DNA of 60,873 nt. It comes from Massilia sp. (lineage in GTDB: Bacteria; Pseudomonadota; Gammaproteobacteria; Burkholderiales; Burkholderiaceae_D). Where the stretch lies: assembly GCA_025359245.1 (NCBI GenBank), contig JANYGW010000160.1, positions 1-60,873 of the forward strand, given 5' to 3'. Below are positions 50,762 to 59,595 of this stretch, one piece after another; position 1 is the stretch's first letter; the number at the start of each line of letters is the position of its first letter. The notes beneath the pieces are model-generated. The model saw nothing but the letters and a program-made list of their open reading frames with translations. It had not been told where the DNA came from and searched no databases. Position numbers and translations under genes: made by a program.

Positions 50762-53494
50762 TTACATTTTTCCGTTCAAGGACAGGAACAGCTGGCGGCC
50801 ATTCTTGTAGAACGAGCCAGGCATGTTGGCCACGCCGACGTTATGGATCTCCGAGCGATTCATCGGATTGTTCAGATCCTTGCCGTCGAGCGAGAGCGAC
50901 AGGCTCTCGTTGATCTTGTACGAGAACGTCGCCGACAAGGTGCCGATTTCAGCCTGGTACTGCGCGGTGTTGCGGCTGAAGCCGTTCAGGAAACCCGAGC
51001 GGTAGCTGTAGCCGACCCGCGCGGCAAAGCGCGTGTTCTCGAAGAAGGCGCCGACGTTGTAGGCATTCCTCGACGCACCGATCATCGTGCAATCGGGCTC
51101 GATCGTGCGCCCGCATACCGAACCTTTCACCTTGCCGGTTTCCTTGGCGTTGGTGTAGGTGTAGTTGAGGTTGAAACCGAAACCGTTCGACAGATCCTGG
51201 ACATAGTTCACTTCCAGGCCGCGCACTTCCGCCTTCGAGTTGACCGGCGAGCTGGTCAGGTAAAGCTCGTTGGCCTTGTCCTGCTGGTTGTAGTAGATGC
51301 CCGAGCTGTCGCCGTACGACACATAGCCGTCCAGGTTCGACACGAACACATTGGCGCCCAGGACCGAACGCGGCATGAAGTACCAGTCGAGGCCGATGTC
51401 GAAGTTGTTCGCCGTGATCGGCGCCAGGTTCGGGTTGCCCGTGGTGCCGGTTTTCTGCTGGTCGCGCAGGTCGATGCCGGCCATCGCGCCCAGTTCCGGA
51501 CGGGCCAGCGTGCGGCTGACGCCGGCACGGGCGACCATGTCCTTGTTCAGGTCGTAACGCAGGTTGGCGCTCGGCAGCACATCGCTGTAGTTGTTCTTGT
51601 AGATGCGCGGTTCGAAGGTGCCGGACGGGCCCATCTCGTACTTGAGCACGTCTTCGGTGGTGCGCGCCAGGCGCACGCCGACGTTGCCGCTCAAGCCGCC
51701 GTCAGTGCCGAAGTCCGCCATCACGTACGCCGATTTGGTCGGCTCCTTGATCTTGAATTCGGCCTGGCTGCGCTCGGTCGTGAACGCGGTGTACTTCTTC
51801 GCCCAGGCGAATACGGCTTCCTTGGAGAAGGTCCAGTAGTTCGAACCGACACCGGACACGTCGCTCAACTGGCTCGGGAAGGTGGTCAGGCCGGACAGCG
51901 GCAAGTTGGCCGGATTGTCCAGTCCTGGCAGGGGCGCGTTATCGATCACGCTCAGGCTGCGCTCATGACGGGCGCCGCGCACGCCGGTCTTGATGTCCTT
52001 GAAGAAGGCGCCATCGAGCTTGTACTCCAGGTCCAGCTGGGCGTACGATTCCTTGTCGTTCGAAGTGACGTGCGAGCCGAACGTGGCCGGCACGCCGCCG
52101 TAGCCGCCGCCGATCGCGTGGGTGGCGCTGCCGGCGGTGGTGTAGGTGACCGGCTGGTCGGCGCCATGCATCTCGTAGCTGATCGCGCCGAACGGAATCG
52201 GATTGCTCAGCGCGCCGCTTTCGGTATTGCCCAGGCCCTTGGTGATGCCCAGCTTGCCGCTCAGGGTCATCGCATCGTTGATCCGGTACTTGCCGTCCAG
52301 GTTGAGGAACTCGGACTGGCTTTCCGCGACGGGACGGCCGAAGATTTCCTGGATTGAACCGGACATGCCCGAACACGGCACGCAGTTGGCCGGCACGGTG
52401 GCGGCGAACTTGGTGACGATGCCATTGCTGACCGCGCCGGTGATATTAGCGGCGGGGAAAGTCGGCGCGGTCCAGGCATTGCCCAGGAAGCGGCCGGCGG
52501 CCTGCATGAAGTTGTGGTTGATGTTCGGTGCGTCCAGGTGCGAATGGAAGGCCGTCACATCGAAGGACAGGTCCTTGCTCGGCTTGAACTGGAAATCGAC
52601 CATCGCGCCATCGCGCGTGCGTTCCTGCTCGAACCAGGCGGTGCCGCCCAGGTAGTTCATGTAGGCGCCGGCGGCATTGGGAATCGCGAGGGCGGCTGGC
52701 GAGCCTGGCTCGACCTTGTCATACCAGATCGAATTTTCCTGGGCCACGCGGCTCAGGTGGCGCTTCTGGTGGAAAGCCTGGACCAGCACGCCGAAGGTGC
52801 TTTCGTCATTGCGCCAGGCGAACAGGCCGCTCAGTTGCGGGTCGGTGGTGCCGGCATAATCGGAATGCATGACGCCCACGCTGGCCTGCGCGGTGAACGC
52901 TTGCTTGCGCAGCAGGTCGAGCGGCTTGCGCGTCTCGATGTCGACCAGGCCCATGGCGCCGCCGTCGATCAGGTTCGCTTGCGATCCCTTGTAGACGGTG
53001 ACGCGGCCGATCAGTTCGGATGGAAACAGGCTGAAGCTGACGCTGCGGCCGCCACCGATGATGTTGTCGGCGAACCAGTCGCCGCTCGACACAGAGTGGC
53101 CGTTCAGCGTGGTCAGGGTCAGCGACGATGGCGTGCCGCGCAGCGCGACCCGGTCGTTCTCGCCGAAGCTGCCTTCGGAACCGCCGGCGGCGGCGACGCT
53201 CACGCCTGGCAGGCGCTGCAGCGAGTCAGCCACGTTCTTGTCGGCCATCTTGCCCACGTCTTCGGCGGTGATGATGTCGACCTTGGTTTCGGCATTGCGT
53301 TCTTGATTGAGCGACTGCTGCATCGATGCGCGGATGCCGGTCACAACGACCACTTCCGCCTTTTGCTCCACCTGTTGCGCGTGCACTGGCATCGACAAAC
53401 TCAATACCAGTAGTGCGGCGGCCGACGCGGCCGGTTTCAGACGATGGCTGACCGGCTTGGCCGCATGGTGAATGACTGCCTGATTCTGCTTCAT
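50762..53494 (-). CDS. TonB-dependent receptor, probable chitooligosaccharide importer
   Basis: A 910-residue outer-membrane protein with a signal peptide (about 1-40) and a plug domain (about 48-175) containing VVVVTGIRASMQQSLNQ and ADKNVADSLQRLPGVSV; key parts are VVVTGIR and LPGVSV. The beta-barrel has about 22 strands. This is the Xanthomonas/Caulobacter type of receptor that often serves carbohydrate uptake. It ends ...SLNGKM, without the usual terminal Phe. Context with GH18, GH3 and nag genes makes chitin oligomers the likely substrate. A GGGGGAG ribosome site precedes the ATG. Confidence 0.9.
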   Translation of the reverse strand: MKQNQAVIHHAAKPVSHRLKPAASAAALLVLSLSMPVHAQQVEQKAEVVVVTGIRASMQQSLNQERNAETKVDIITAEDVGKMADKNVADSLQRLPGVSVAAAGGSEGSFGENDRVALRGTPSSLTLTTLNGHSVSSGDWFADNIIGGGRSVSFSLFPSELIGRVTVYKGSQANLIDGGAMGLVDIETRKPLDLLRKQAFTAQASVGVMHSDYAGTTDPQLSGLFAWRNDESTFGVLVQAFHQKRHLSRVAQENSIWYDKVEPGSPAALAIPNAAGAYMNYLGGTAWFEQERTRDGAMVDFQFKPSKDLSFDVTAFHSHLDAPNINHNFMQAAGRFLGNAWTAPTFPAANITGAVSNGIVTKFAATVPANCVPCSGMSGSIQEIFGRPVAESQSEFLNLDGKYRINDAMTLSGKLGITKGLGNTESGALSNPIPFGAISYEMHGADQPVTYTTAGSATHAIGGGYGGVPATFGSHVTSNDKESYAQLDLEYKLDGAFFKDIKTGVRGARHERSLSVIDNAPLPGLDNPANLPLSGLTTFPSQLSDVSGVGSNYWTFSKEAVFAWAKKYTAFTTERSQAEFKIKEPTKSAYVMADFGTDGGLSGNVGVRLARTTEDVLKYEMGPSGTFEPRIYKNNYSDVLPSANLRYDLNKDMVARAGVSRTLARPELGAMAGIDLRDQQKTGTTGNPNLAPITANNFDIGLDWYFMPRSVLGANVFVSNLDGYVSYGDSSGIYYNQQDKANELYLTSSPVNSKAEVRGLEVNYVQDLSNGFGFNLNYTYTNAKETGKVKGSVCGRTIEPDCTMIGASRNAYNVGAFFENTRFAARVGYSYRSGFLNGFSRNTAQYQAEIGTLSATFSYKINESLSLSLDGKDLNNPMNRSEIHNVGVANMPGSFYKNGRQLFLSLNGKM

Positions 53495-53838
53495 ATACTC
53501 CCCCTAGATTGTGGCTCCGTGACAAAGCCATTTCGTTTTCCGACATCTCTTTTTTGTGCAACTGGTTCAACCACCTCTAAAACCAATCTAACGCCAATAT
53601 ACACGCGATTAATACCAGAACACTACCAATTTCGATATTAATTTCGTATGTATCGGCCGAAAACGTGGCCAAAACGCGCTACCGGGAAAGTGGTCTGGTC
53701 GGAGCGCCGTTCATGGAAGCGCATCCAAGGGCGTAGTGCCGCTGCTGGTCTTTTTTTGGTATTATCGGTACAGGCAACCTTGCCGGCCAGCTAGTGTGGC
53801 AAACACGCACCACTTTTTCGAAAAGAAGGTTTATTGGT
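53495..53838. promoter_or_regulatory. Divergent regulatory region, TonB receptor and second GntR gene
   Basis: 344 bases with no gene. It carries TAATACCA at 53610-53617, its inverse TGGTATTA at 53757-53764, and an 11-bp palindrome TGGTT-C-AACCA at 53563-53573. Further ACCAAT/CCAAT half-sites lie at 53580-53630. The motifs match those before the GlcNAc operon. TATTAT at 53760 could be a -10 for the GntR gene, so TGGTATTA would overlap it. I find no consensus -35. Confidence 0.55.
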
Positions 53839-54576
53839 ATGAGCTCACTGGCCCAGATCATGCAAAAACTGGCTGAAACGAGCAGCCTGCCGCTGTATCA
53901 GCAGCTGCAGCGCGCGCTACGCGAAGCGATCGACCAGCGCGTGTTCGGGCCCGACGAAGCGCTGCCGGCCGAACGCCAGCTGGCGCTCGACCTGTCGATG
54001 TCGCGCATCACGGTGCGCAAGGCGATCGACGGGCTGGTGGGCGAAGGCTTGCTGGTCAAGCGGCCCGGCTCGGGCAACTTCATCAACACCCGGATCGAGA
54101 AAAATTTCGCCAAGCTGACCTCGTTTTCCGAGGACATGCGGGCGCGCGGGCGCACGCCGCGCAGCGTCTGGCTCAAGCGGTCCGAGGGCACCGTCACGCC
54201 GGAAGAAGCCTTGCGGCTGCGTCTGTCGCCGGGCGCGCCGGTGTACCGCTTCAACCGGATCCGCTACGCCGACGAAATTCCGATGTGCCTGGAATACGCG
54301 ACCATCGTGGCGGCCTGCCTGCCGAGCCTGGAGACAGTCGGTATTTCGATGTACGAGGCGCTGGAAAACGCCGGCAACCGGCCGGTGCGGGCCCTGCAGC
54401 GGCTGTCGGCGATCCTGCTCAATGCCGAGCAGGCCAAGCTGCTGCTGTCGAAGGAAGGCGATGCGGGCTTGTGCGTGGAGCGCCTCGGCTTCTTGCGCGA
54501 CGGCCGCGCGGTCGAGTTCTGCCGCTCGTACTTCCGCGGCGACATGTATGACTTCGTGGCCGAACTGAGCTCGTAG
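53839..54576 (+). CDS. GntR/HutC family regulator, second copy in the chitin locus
   Basis: A 245-residue regulator with GntR wHTH (about 17-82: LPAERQLALDLSMSRITVRKAI region, SRITVRK as recognition helix) and UTRA domain (about 97-240). It is similar in plan to the regulator at 36944 (same TSFSEDM/TSFSEEL motif after the HTH), and the nearly shared recognition helix suggests overlapping DNA targets. AAGG lies before ATG 53839. It diverges from the TonB receptor and probably controls it. Confidence 0.88.
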   Translation: MSSLAQIMQKLAETSSLPLYQQLQRALREAIDQRVFGPDEALPAERQLALDLSMSRITVRKAIDGLVGEGLLVKRPGSGNFINTRIEKNFAKLTSFSEDMRARGRTPRSVWLKRSEGTVTPEEALRLRLSPGAPVYRFNRIRYADEIPMCLEYATIVAACLPSLETVGISMYEALENAGNRPVRALQRLSAILLNAEQAKLLLSKEGDAGLCVERLGFLRDGRAVEFCRSYFRGDMYDFVAELSS

Positions 54577-54579
54577 AGC

Positions 54580-54594
54580 GCGCGAGGACGACGT
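54580..54594. repeat. Partial copy of the palindromic repeat
   Basis: GCGCGAGGACGACGT here is identical to 13452-13466, the right arm of the repeat between the csbD genes. It lies just after the GntR stop; no matching left arm is present nearby. Confidence 0.45.
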
Positions 54595-54641
54595 GGGTTA
54601 GAGGGTGCGTGCACTCTTGCCGCGCGATTCCTGGTGCGTTG

Positions 54642-57600
54642 CTAGACCAGGTCCGCCGATTCGGCGGCATCGAGCAGCACCACCAGCTCGCGATACTGCC
54701 TGGCCGCGATCATGGCGGCGATGCGCGCTCCCAGCACGGCGTCGGTCTGCGCGATCAGGTCGAGGGCGTCGTTGACCTTCGTATGATTGAGCTCGATCAC
54801 GGCATTGCGCAAGGCCGCGCGCAACGGCGCCGCCAGCGGCGCCAGTTCTTCACGCCGCAGCGGTATCGCCTCGGCGGCCGGCGCGCTGCCGGCCGCGCGC
54901 GGCTCGCGTTCGAACTTCAGGTCCAGTAATTGTTCGATGGCGCCATACAGCAGCGCCTCGTCGAGCGGCTTGCGCAGGAAGGCATCGGCGCCCGCCTCCA
55001 GCCCCAGCTGGTATTCCTCCTCGAAGGCACTGGCCGAACACATGATGATGCGCAGCGCGGCCCCGCCCGCGCCGGCGCGCATGCGGCGGATCGTCGCCAG
55101 GCCATCGAGGCGCGGCATGCGCCAGTCCATCAGGATCAGCCGCGGATCGAAGCGCGCCAGGCTGTCCAGCGCATCGACGCCGTCGGCCACCGTCAACACC
55201 GTGAAGCCGGCCGGGCCGAGCAAGCCGGCAAGCAGGTTGCGCGATGCCTCGTCGTCGTCCGCGATCAGCACGCGTGCGCCCTGGTGCGCGGCCGGCAGCG
55301 CGCACACCAGGCCAAGCGCCGGTCCGGCCGCCGCTTCCTCGGCCAGCGCCAGCTCCAGCGCGAAGCGGAAGGTCGAGCCCTCGCCGGGGACGGAATCGAC
55401 TTCCAGTACGCCGCCCATCAGGTTCACGTACTGGCGCGAGATCGTCAATCCGAGCCCGGTTCCGGCCTCGCTGGCATGGCTGGGCGCCTGCACGAAGGGC
55501 TCGAAGATCGCTTCGCGGTCGGCGCTCGCAATGCCGATCCCGGTGTCGCTCACGGCAAACTGCAGGCGTACGCCATTGCCCGCCGCTGCCCCGTGCACGG
55601 CCAGCGTGACGCCGCCGCGCACGGTGAATTTGATCGCGTTGCCGACCAGGTTGATCAAGACCTGGCGCAGCTTGACCCCGTCGACCCGGACCATCGGCGG
55701 CAGCGCGTCGTGCACCAGTTCCAGCGCCAGCCCGGTCTGCTGGGCGCGCATGCGCAGCATGTCGATCACGTCGCCCAGCAAGTCCTCGAGGTCGGTCTCG
55801 GCCTCGGCCAGGCGCATGCGTCCGGCCTCGATTTTGGACAGTTCGAGCACGTCGTTGATCAGCGTGAGCAGGTGCTGGCCGGAGCGGTGGATGATCTGCA
55901 GGTTGGCCTGCTGGTCCGGCAGCAGGCCGGGGGCGCCGCGCATCAGGCCCGAGAAGCCGATCACCGCGTTGAGCGGGGTGCGCAGTTCGTGGCTCATCTT
56001 GGCCAGGAATTCGGACTTGACCCGGTTCGCCGTTTCGGCGGCGTGGCGCGCCGCCACCAGGTTCGCTTCGGCGGCCTTTTGCGCCGTGATGTCGCGCAGG
56101 ATGCCGGTAAAGCGCTGGCGCCCGGCGACCTCCATTGCGCTCACCGCCAGGTACAGCGGAAAAACCTGGCCGTCGGCGCGCCGACCCGTCAATTCGCGCC
56201 CGCTGCCGACGATGCCCGAGCGGGCGCCGGCGCGGTAGTGGCGCAGGTAGGCGCCGTGCGCGGCGCCCTCTGCGGCCGGCATCAGCAGCGCCACGTCGCG
56301 CCCGATGGCCTGCTCGGCGCGATAGCCGAACATGCGCTCGGCGGCGTGGTTGAAACTGAGGATGCTGCCGTCGATATCGATCGTGACGATGCCGTCGGCG
56401 GCGTTGTCGACAATGGCGCGCAGCGACACCGTGCGTTCGTCGACCAGCTCCAGCAAATTGTCGCGGTGGCGCCGCAGCTCGACTTCGGCCTGCTTGCGCT
56501 CGGTGATATCGGCATGCACCCCGGTCATGCGCAGCGCGCGTCCGGCGCCGTCGCGCACCACTTCGCCGTCGGCCTGAAGGTAGTGCAGCGAGCCGTCCGG
56601 CCAGCGCACCCGGAACTCGATCGCGTACGGCGCCCCGTCCTCGACCGCGGCGCGCTTGACGGCCTCGCACAGGTCCTGGTCTTCGGCCAGCGTTGTCGCC
56701 AGCCAGGTGTGGTGGGCGTCGCCCAGCTGGCCGGGCGTCACGCCGCACAGCGCGTACATGCGCTCGTCCCACACCAGCACGCCGCTTTGCAGGTCCCAGT
56801 CCCACACGCCCAGGCGCGCCGCGCGCGTGGCCAGCGCCAGCTTGTCGGCCAGCCGCGCGCGCTCTTCCTCGCCGCGCCGGCGCGCGTCGATGTCTTCCAT
56901 CAGCACGTCGCACAGCGGCGCGCCGTCGTGCGCGTCCAGCACGAAGGTCGAGCGCACCCAGCGCAGGCTGCCGTCGCCGCAGCGCAGGCGGTGTTCGAGC
57001 TGTTCGACCTGCTCGGCCTGACGGCCGGCCAGCGTGGCCTCGACTGCGGCCTGCACCGCACCGCGCTCCGGTTCCGGCACGATGGCCAGCCACAGCGCCG
57101 GATCGTCGCCGAATGCCGATGCGGGGTAGCCGGTGACCGCCTCGCAGCCTTCGCCATGGCCGAGCGAATGCAAATGCGCGCCGGCGCGCTGCACCGAAAA
57201 CAGCTGCTTGGTCAGGGCGCCCAGCAGGCGCTGGTAGCGTTCGCGGCTGTCGGCCAGGTAGGCGTTGCTGCGCGCCAGCGCCTCGGTGCGTTCATCCACC
57301 AGCAGCGTCAGGTAGGCGCCGTGCTGCTCAAGCACCACGCGCTGGCGGTACAGGTCGCAGAACACGCGCACCTTCGAGCGCAGCACGTGCGCTTCGAGCG
57401 GCTTGAGCAGATAGTCGACCGCGCCCAATTCATAGCCCTTGAACTGGGCCTCGCGATCGCGCATGCCGGCCGTCACGAACAGGATCGGGATGGCGCTGGT
57501 GCGCGGGTCGGCGCGCAGCAGCTCGGCGGTCTGGAAGCCGTCCATGCCCGGCATCTGCACGTCGAGCAGGATGGCGGCGAAGTCGCCCTGCACGGACGCC

Positions 57601-58178
57601 TGCAGCGCCTGCGGGCCGGAACCGGCGTGCACCAGCTGCACTTGGCCCAGCTCCTCGAGCACCGCATCGAGCGCCACCAGATTTTCGGCACGGTCGTCCA
57701 CCAGCAGCAAACGCACCGGGCCGGCCAGCGCCGCGTGGCCCGGCTGCAGCTCGTTCATCTGGCGTTCGTGTTCGGCGATCGCCAGGCGCTGCCGGTACAG
57801 CTGGGCGAACACGCGCACCTTGGCGTGCAGGATCAACGCCTCCACCGGTTTGACCAGGTAGTCGACGGCGCCGCTTTCATAGCCGCGAAAGACAATCTCG
57901 GCGCCGTTGTCATGGGCGCTGACGAACATGATCGGCACGTGGCGCGTCTTCGGATTGGCGCGCATCAGGGTGGCCGCTTCGAAGCCGTCCATGCCGGGCA
58001 TCTGCACGTCCATCAGCACCAGCGCGTAGTCGTTCCTGAGCAGCAGGCGCAGCGCTTCCTCGCCGCCGTTGGCGCAGCTGACATCGATCCCGTCCAGCTG
58101 TTCGAGCAAGGCCGTCAGCGCAACCAGGTTTTCGGGGCGGTCGTCGACCAGCAGCAGCGGCACGCGCGGCGCGTTCAT
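54642..58178 (-). CDS. Hybrid sensor histidine kinase, REC-REC-PAS-PAS-PAS-HisKA-HATPase-REC
   Basis: A 1178-residue soluble kinase. Two N-terminal receivers (about 5-125 and 152-275, both with LxDVQMPGMDG) and a coiled segment with DERTEAL lead into three PAS regions (about 320-440, 450-570, 590-710). HisKA follows with phospho-His730 (MSHELRTPLN), then HATPase (about 835-965, with GTGLGLTIS), a third receiver (about 985-1100, LMDWRMPRLDG) and a C-terminal helical tail that may be HPt-like. No membrane helix or periplasmic sensor, so it reads cytoplasmic signals or partner proteins. Its ATG overlaps cheB (ATGA). Confidence 0.9.
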   Translation of the reverse strand: MNAPRVPLLLVDDRPENLVALTALLEQLDGIDVSCANGGEEALRLLLRNDYALVLMDVQMPGMDGFEAATLMRANPKTRHVPIMFVSAHDNGAEIVFRGYESGAVDYLVKPVEALILHAKVRVFAQLYRQRLAIAEHERQMNELQPGHAALAGPVRLLLVDDRAENLVALDAVLEELGQVQLVHAGSGPQALQASVQGDFAAILLDVQMPGMDGFQTAELLRADPRTSAIPILFVTAGMRDREAQFKGYELGAVDYLLKPLEAHVLRSKVRVFCDLYRQRVVLEQHGAYLTLLVDERTEALARSNAYLADSRERYQRLLGALTKQLFSVQRAGAHLHSLGHGEGCEAVTGYPASAFGDDPALWLAIVPEPERGAVQAAVEATLAGRQAEQVEQLEHRLRCGDGSLRWVRSTFVLDAHDGAPLCDVLMEDIDARRRGEEERARLADKLALATRAARLGVWDWDLQSGVLVWDERMYALCGVTPGQLGDAHHTWLATTLAEDQDLCEAVKRAAVEDGAPYAIEFRVRWPDGSLHYLQADGEVVRDGAGRALRMTGVHADITERKQAEVELRRHRDNLLELVDERTVSLRAIVDNAADGIVTIDIDGSILSFNHAAERMFGYRAEQAIGRDVALLMPAAEGAAHGAYLRHYRAGARSGIVGSGRELTGRRADGQVFPLYLAVSAMEVAGRQRFTGILRDITAQKAAEANLVAARHAAETANRVKSEFLAKMSHELRTPLNAVIGFSGLMRGAPGLLPDQQANLQIIHRSGQHLLTLINDVLELSKIEAGRMRLAEAETDLEDLLGDVIDMLRMRAQQTGLALELVHDALPPMVRVDGVKLRQVLINLVGNAIKFTVRGGVTLAVHGAAAGNGVRLQFAVSDTGIGIASADREAIFEPFVQAPSHASEAGTGLGLTISRQYVNLMGGVLEVDSVPGEGSTFRFALELALAEEAAAGPALGLVCALPAAHQGARVLIADDDEASRNLLAGLLGPAGFTVLTVADGVDALDSLARFDPRLILMDWRMPRLDGLATIRRMRAGAGGAALRIIMCSASAFEEEYQLGLEAGADAFLRKPLDEALLYGAIEQLLDLKFEREPRAAGSAPAAEAIPLRREELAPLAAPLRAALRNAVIELNHTKVNDALDLIAQTDAVLGARIAAMIAARQYRELVVLLDAAESADLV

Positions 58179-58756
58179 GGCGCCTCCCGGCAGGCCAGTT
58201 CGACCAGCAGCGCCGCCAGCGCATCGAGCGCCACCACCCGGTCCGCGGCCAGCCCGGCCAGCGCGGCGCTCGGCATCGAATCCATCTGGGCGTCGGCCGG
58301 CTCCTGGACGACGGTGAAGCCACCCAGGCGCTGCACGCAGGCCAGCCCGGGCGCGCCGTCGTTGCCGGCCCCGGTCAGGATGATGCCGATCAGGCCGGTC
58401 CCGTAGCAGCGCGCCGCCGATTCGAACAGCACGTCGACCGAGGGCCGCGCGCAGTTCACCGGCGGATCGGTCGACAGGCTCAGGCAGCCGTCCGGTTCGA
58501 CCAGCAGATGATAATTGGCCGGCGCCAGGTAGGCCACGCCGGGCAGCGCCGGCTCGCCTTCGTCGGCTTCCTTGACCCGGATCCGTGTGTGCGCGTCGAG
58601 CAGGCGCGCCAGGCCGTCGCCGGAGCCGGGCGCGATGTGGATCACGATCAGGATCGGCAGCGCGAAGCCGGCCGGCAGCGCCGGCAGCAGGCGCTTGAGC
58701 GCGTCCACGCCGCCCATCGATACGCCCAGCACGACGGCGCGAAAGCGCGGCTTCAT
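58175..58756 (-). CDS. cheB: CheB-type methylesterase domain protein without receiver
   Basis: A 193-residue protein that is only the CheB effector domain, with the serine-hydrolase triad Ser13 (GVSMGG), His40 (VIHIAPG) and Asp133 (TGAGNDG). The receiver domain of classical CheB is missing; the kinase next door has two free receivers that could supply this input (inference). It would demethylate or deamidate glutamyl residues of a receptor or kinase. ATGA overlaps on both sides with cheR and the kinase. Confidence 0.9.
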   Translation of the reverse strand: MKPRFRAVVLGVSMGGVDALKRLLPALPAGFALPILIVIHIAPGSGDGLARLLDAHTRIRVKEADEGEPALPGVAYLAPANYHLLVEPDGCLSLSTDPPVNCARPSVDVLFESAARCYGTGLIGIILTGAGNDGAPGLACVQRLGGFTVVQEPADAQMDSMPSAALAGLAADRVVALDALAALLVELACREAP

Positions 58757-59595
58757 GCGCTTGCCGCCACGCCGTACTGCTTGCGGTAGATGCGCGTGCC
58801 CTGGCGCTGCTCGTCGTAGCGCGGCCCGATGCGGCGCTGGTCGAGCGCCTCCTTGGTGCCCAGGCACAGGAAGCCGCCCGGCGAAAGACACTGGTCGAAC
58901 ACCCCCAGCAGGCGTTCCTTGAGCACCGGCTTGAAGTAGATCATCACGTTGCGGCACATGATCAGCTGCATCTCGCTGAAGTCGGCGTCGGTGGCCAGGT
59001 TGTGGGCGGCGAACACCACATTGCGCACCAGCGTCGGGTCGAAGATGGCGCGCTCGTAGCGCGCCACGTAATAGTCGGAAAACGCGCGCTGGCCGCCGGA
59101 CTGCTGGTACTCGCGCGTATGGCGCTGCATGTCGCGCAGCGCGAACACGCCTTCGCGCGCCTTCTCCAGCACCGCTTCGTTGAGGTCGGTGGCGTAGATG
59201 CGGCACTGCTGCTCCAGCCCTTCCTCGCGCAGGATGATGGCCAGCGAATAGACTTCCTCGCCGGTGGCGCAGCCGGCCACCCAGATCCTGGCGTGCGGCC
59301 AGGTGCGCAGGTGCGGCACGACCTCCTCGCGCAGCGCCTTGAAGAATGGCGGATCGCGGAACATGTCGGACACGTTGACCGTCACGTCCTGCACCAGCTG
59401 GCGGCACAGCACCGGGTCGCGCAACAGCTTTGAGGTGGCCGCGCCGAACGAATCGAAGCCGGATTTTCCCAGCCACAGCGCCAGCCGGCGCGCCAGCGAC
59501 GCATCGGCGTAGCCGCTGAAGTCGTAGCCGTGCACGCGCCGGACCGCGTCCACCAGCAGCGCCATTTCGACCGCCACGATGGCATCCTCGTTCAT
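58753..59595 (-). CDS. cheR: CheR-type protein-glutamate methyltransferase
   Basis: A 280-residue enzyme: N-terminal helical domain (about 10-75) and a SAM-binding domain with VAGCATGEEVYSLAI (key part GCATGEE), IYATDLN, and MCRNVMIYF. It uses S-adenosylmethionine to methylate glutamates of chemoreceptor-like proteins. No MCP gene is in the window, so the target may be one of the adjacent kinases. ATG 59595 overlaps the upstream stop (ATGA). Confidence 0.92.
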   Translation of the reverse strand: MNEDAIVAVEMALLVDAVRRVHGYDFSGYADASLARRLALWLGKSGFDSFGAATSKLLRDPVLCRQLVQDVTVNVSDMFRDPPFFKALREEVVPHLRTWPHARIWVAGCATGEEVYSLAIILREEGLEQQCRIYATDLNEAVLEKAREGVFALRDMQRHTREYQQSGGQRAFSDYYVARYERAIFDPTLVRNVVFAAHNLATDADFSEMQLIMCRNVMIYFKPVLKERLLGVFDQCLSPGGFLCLGTKEALDQRRIGPRYDEQRQGTRIYRKQYGVAASA

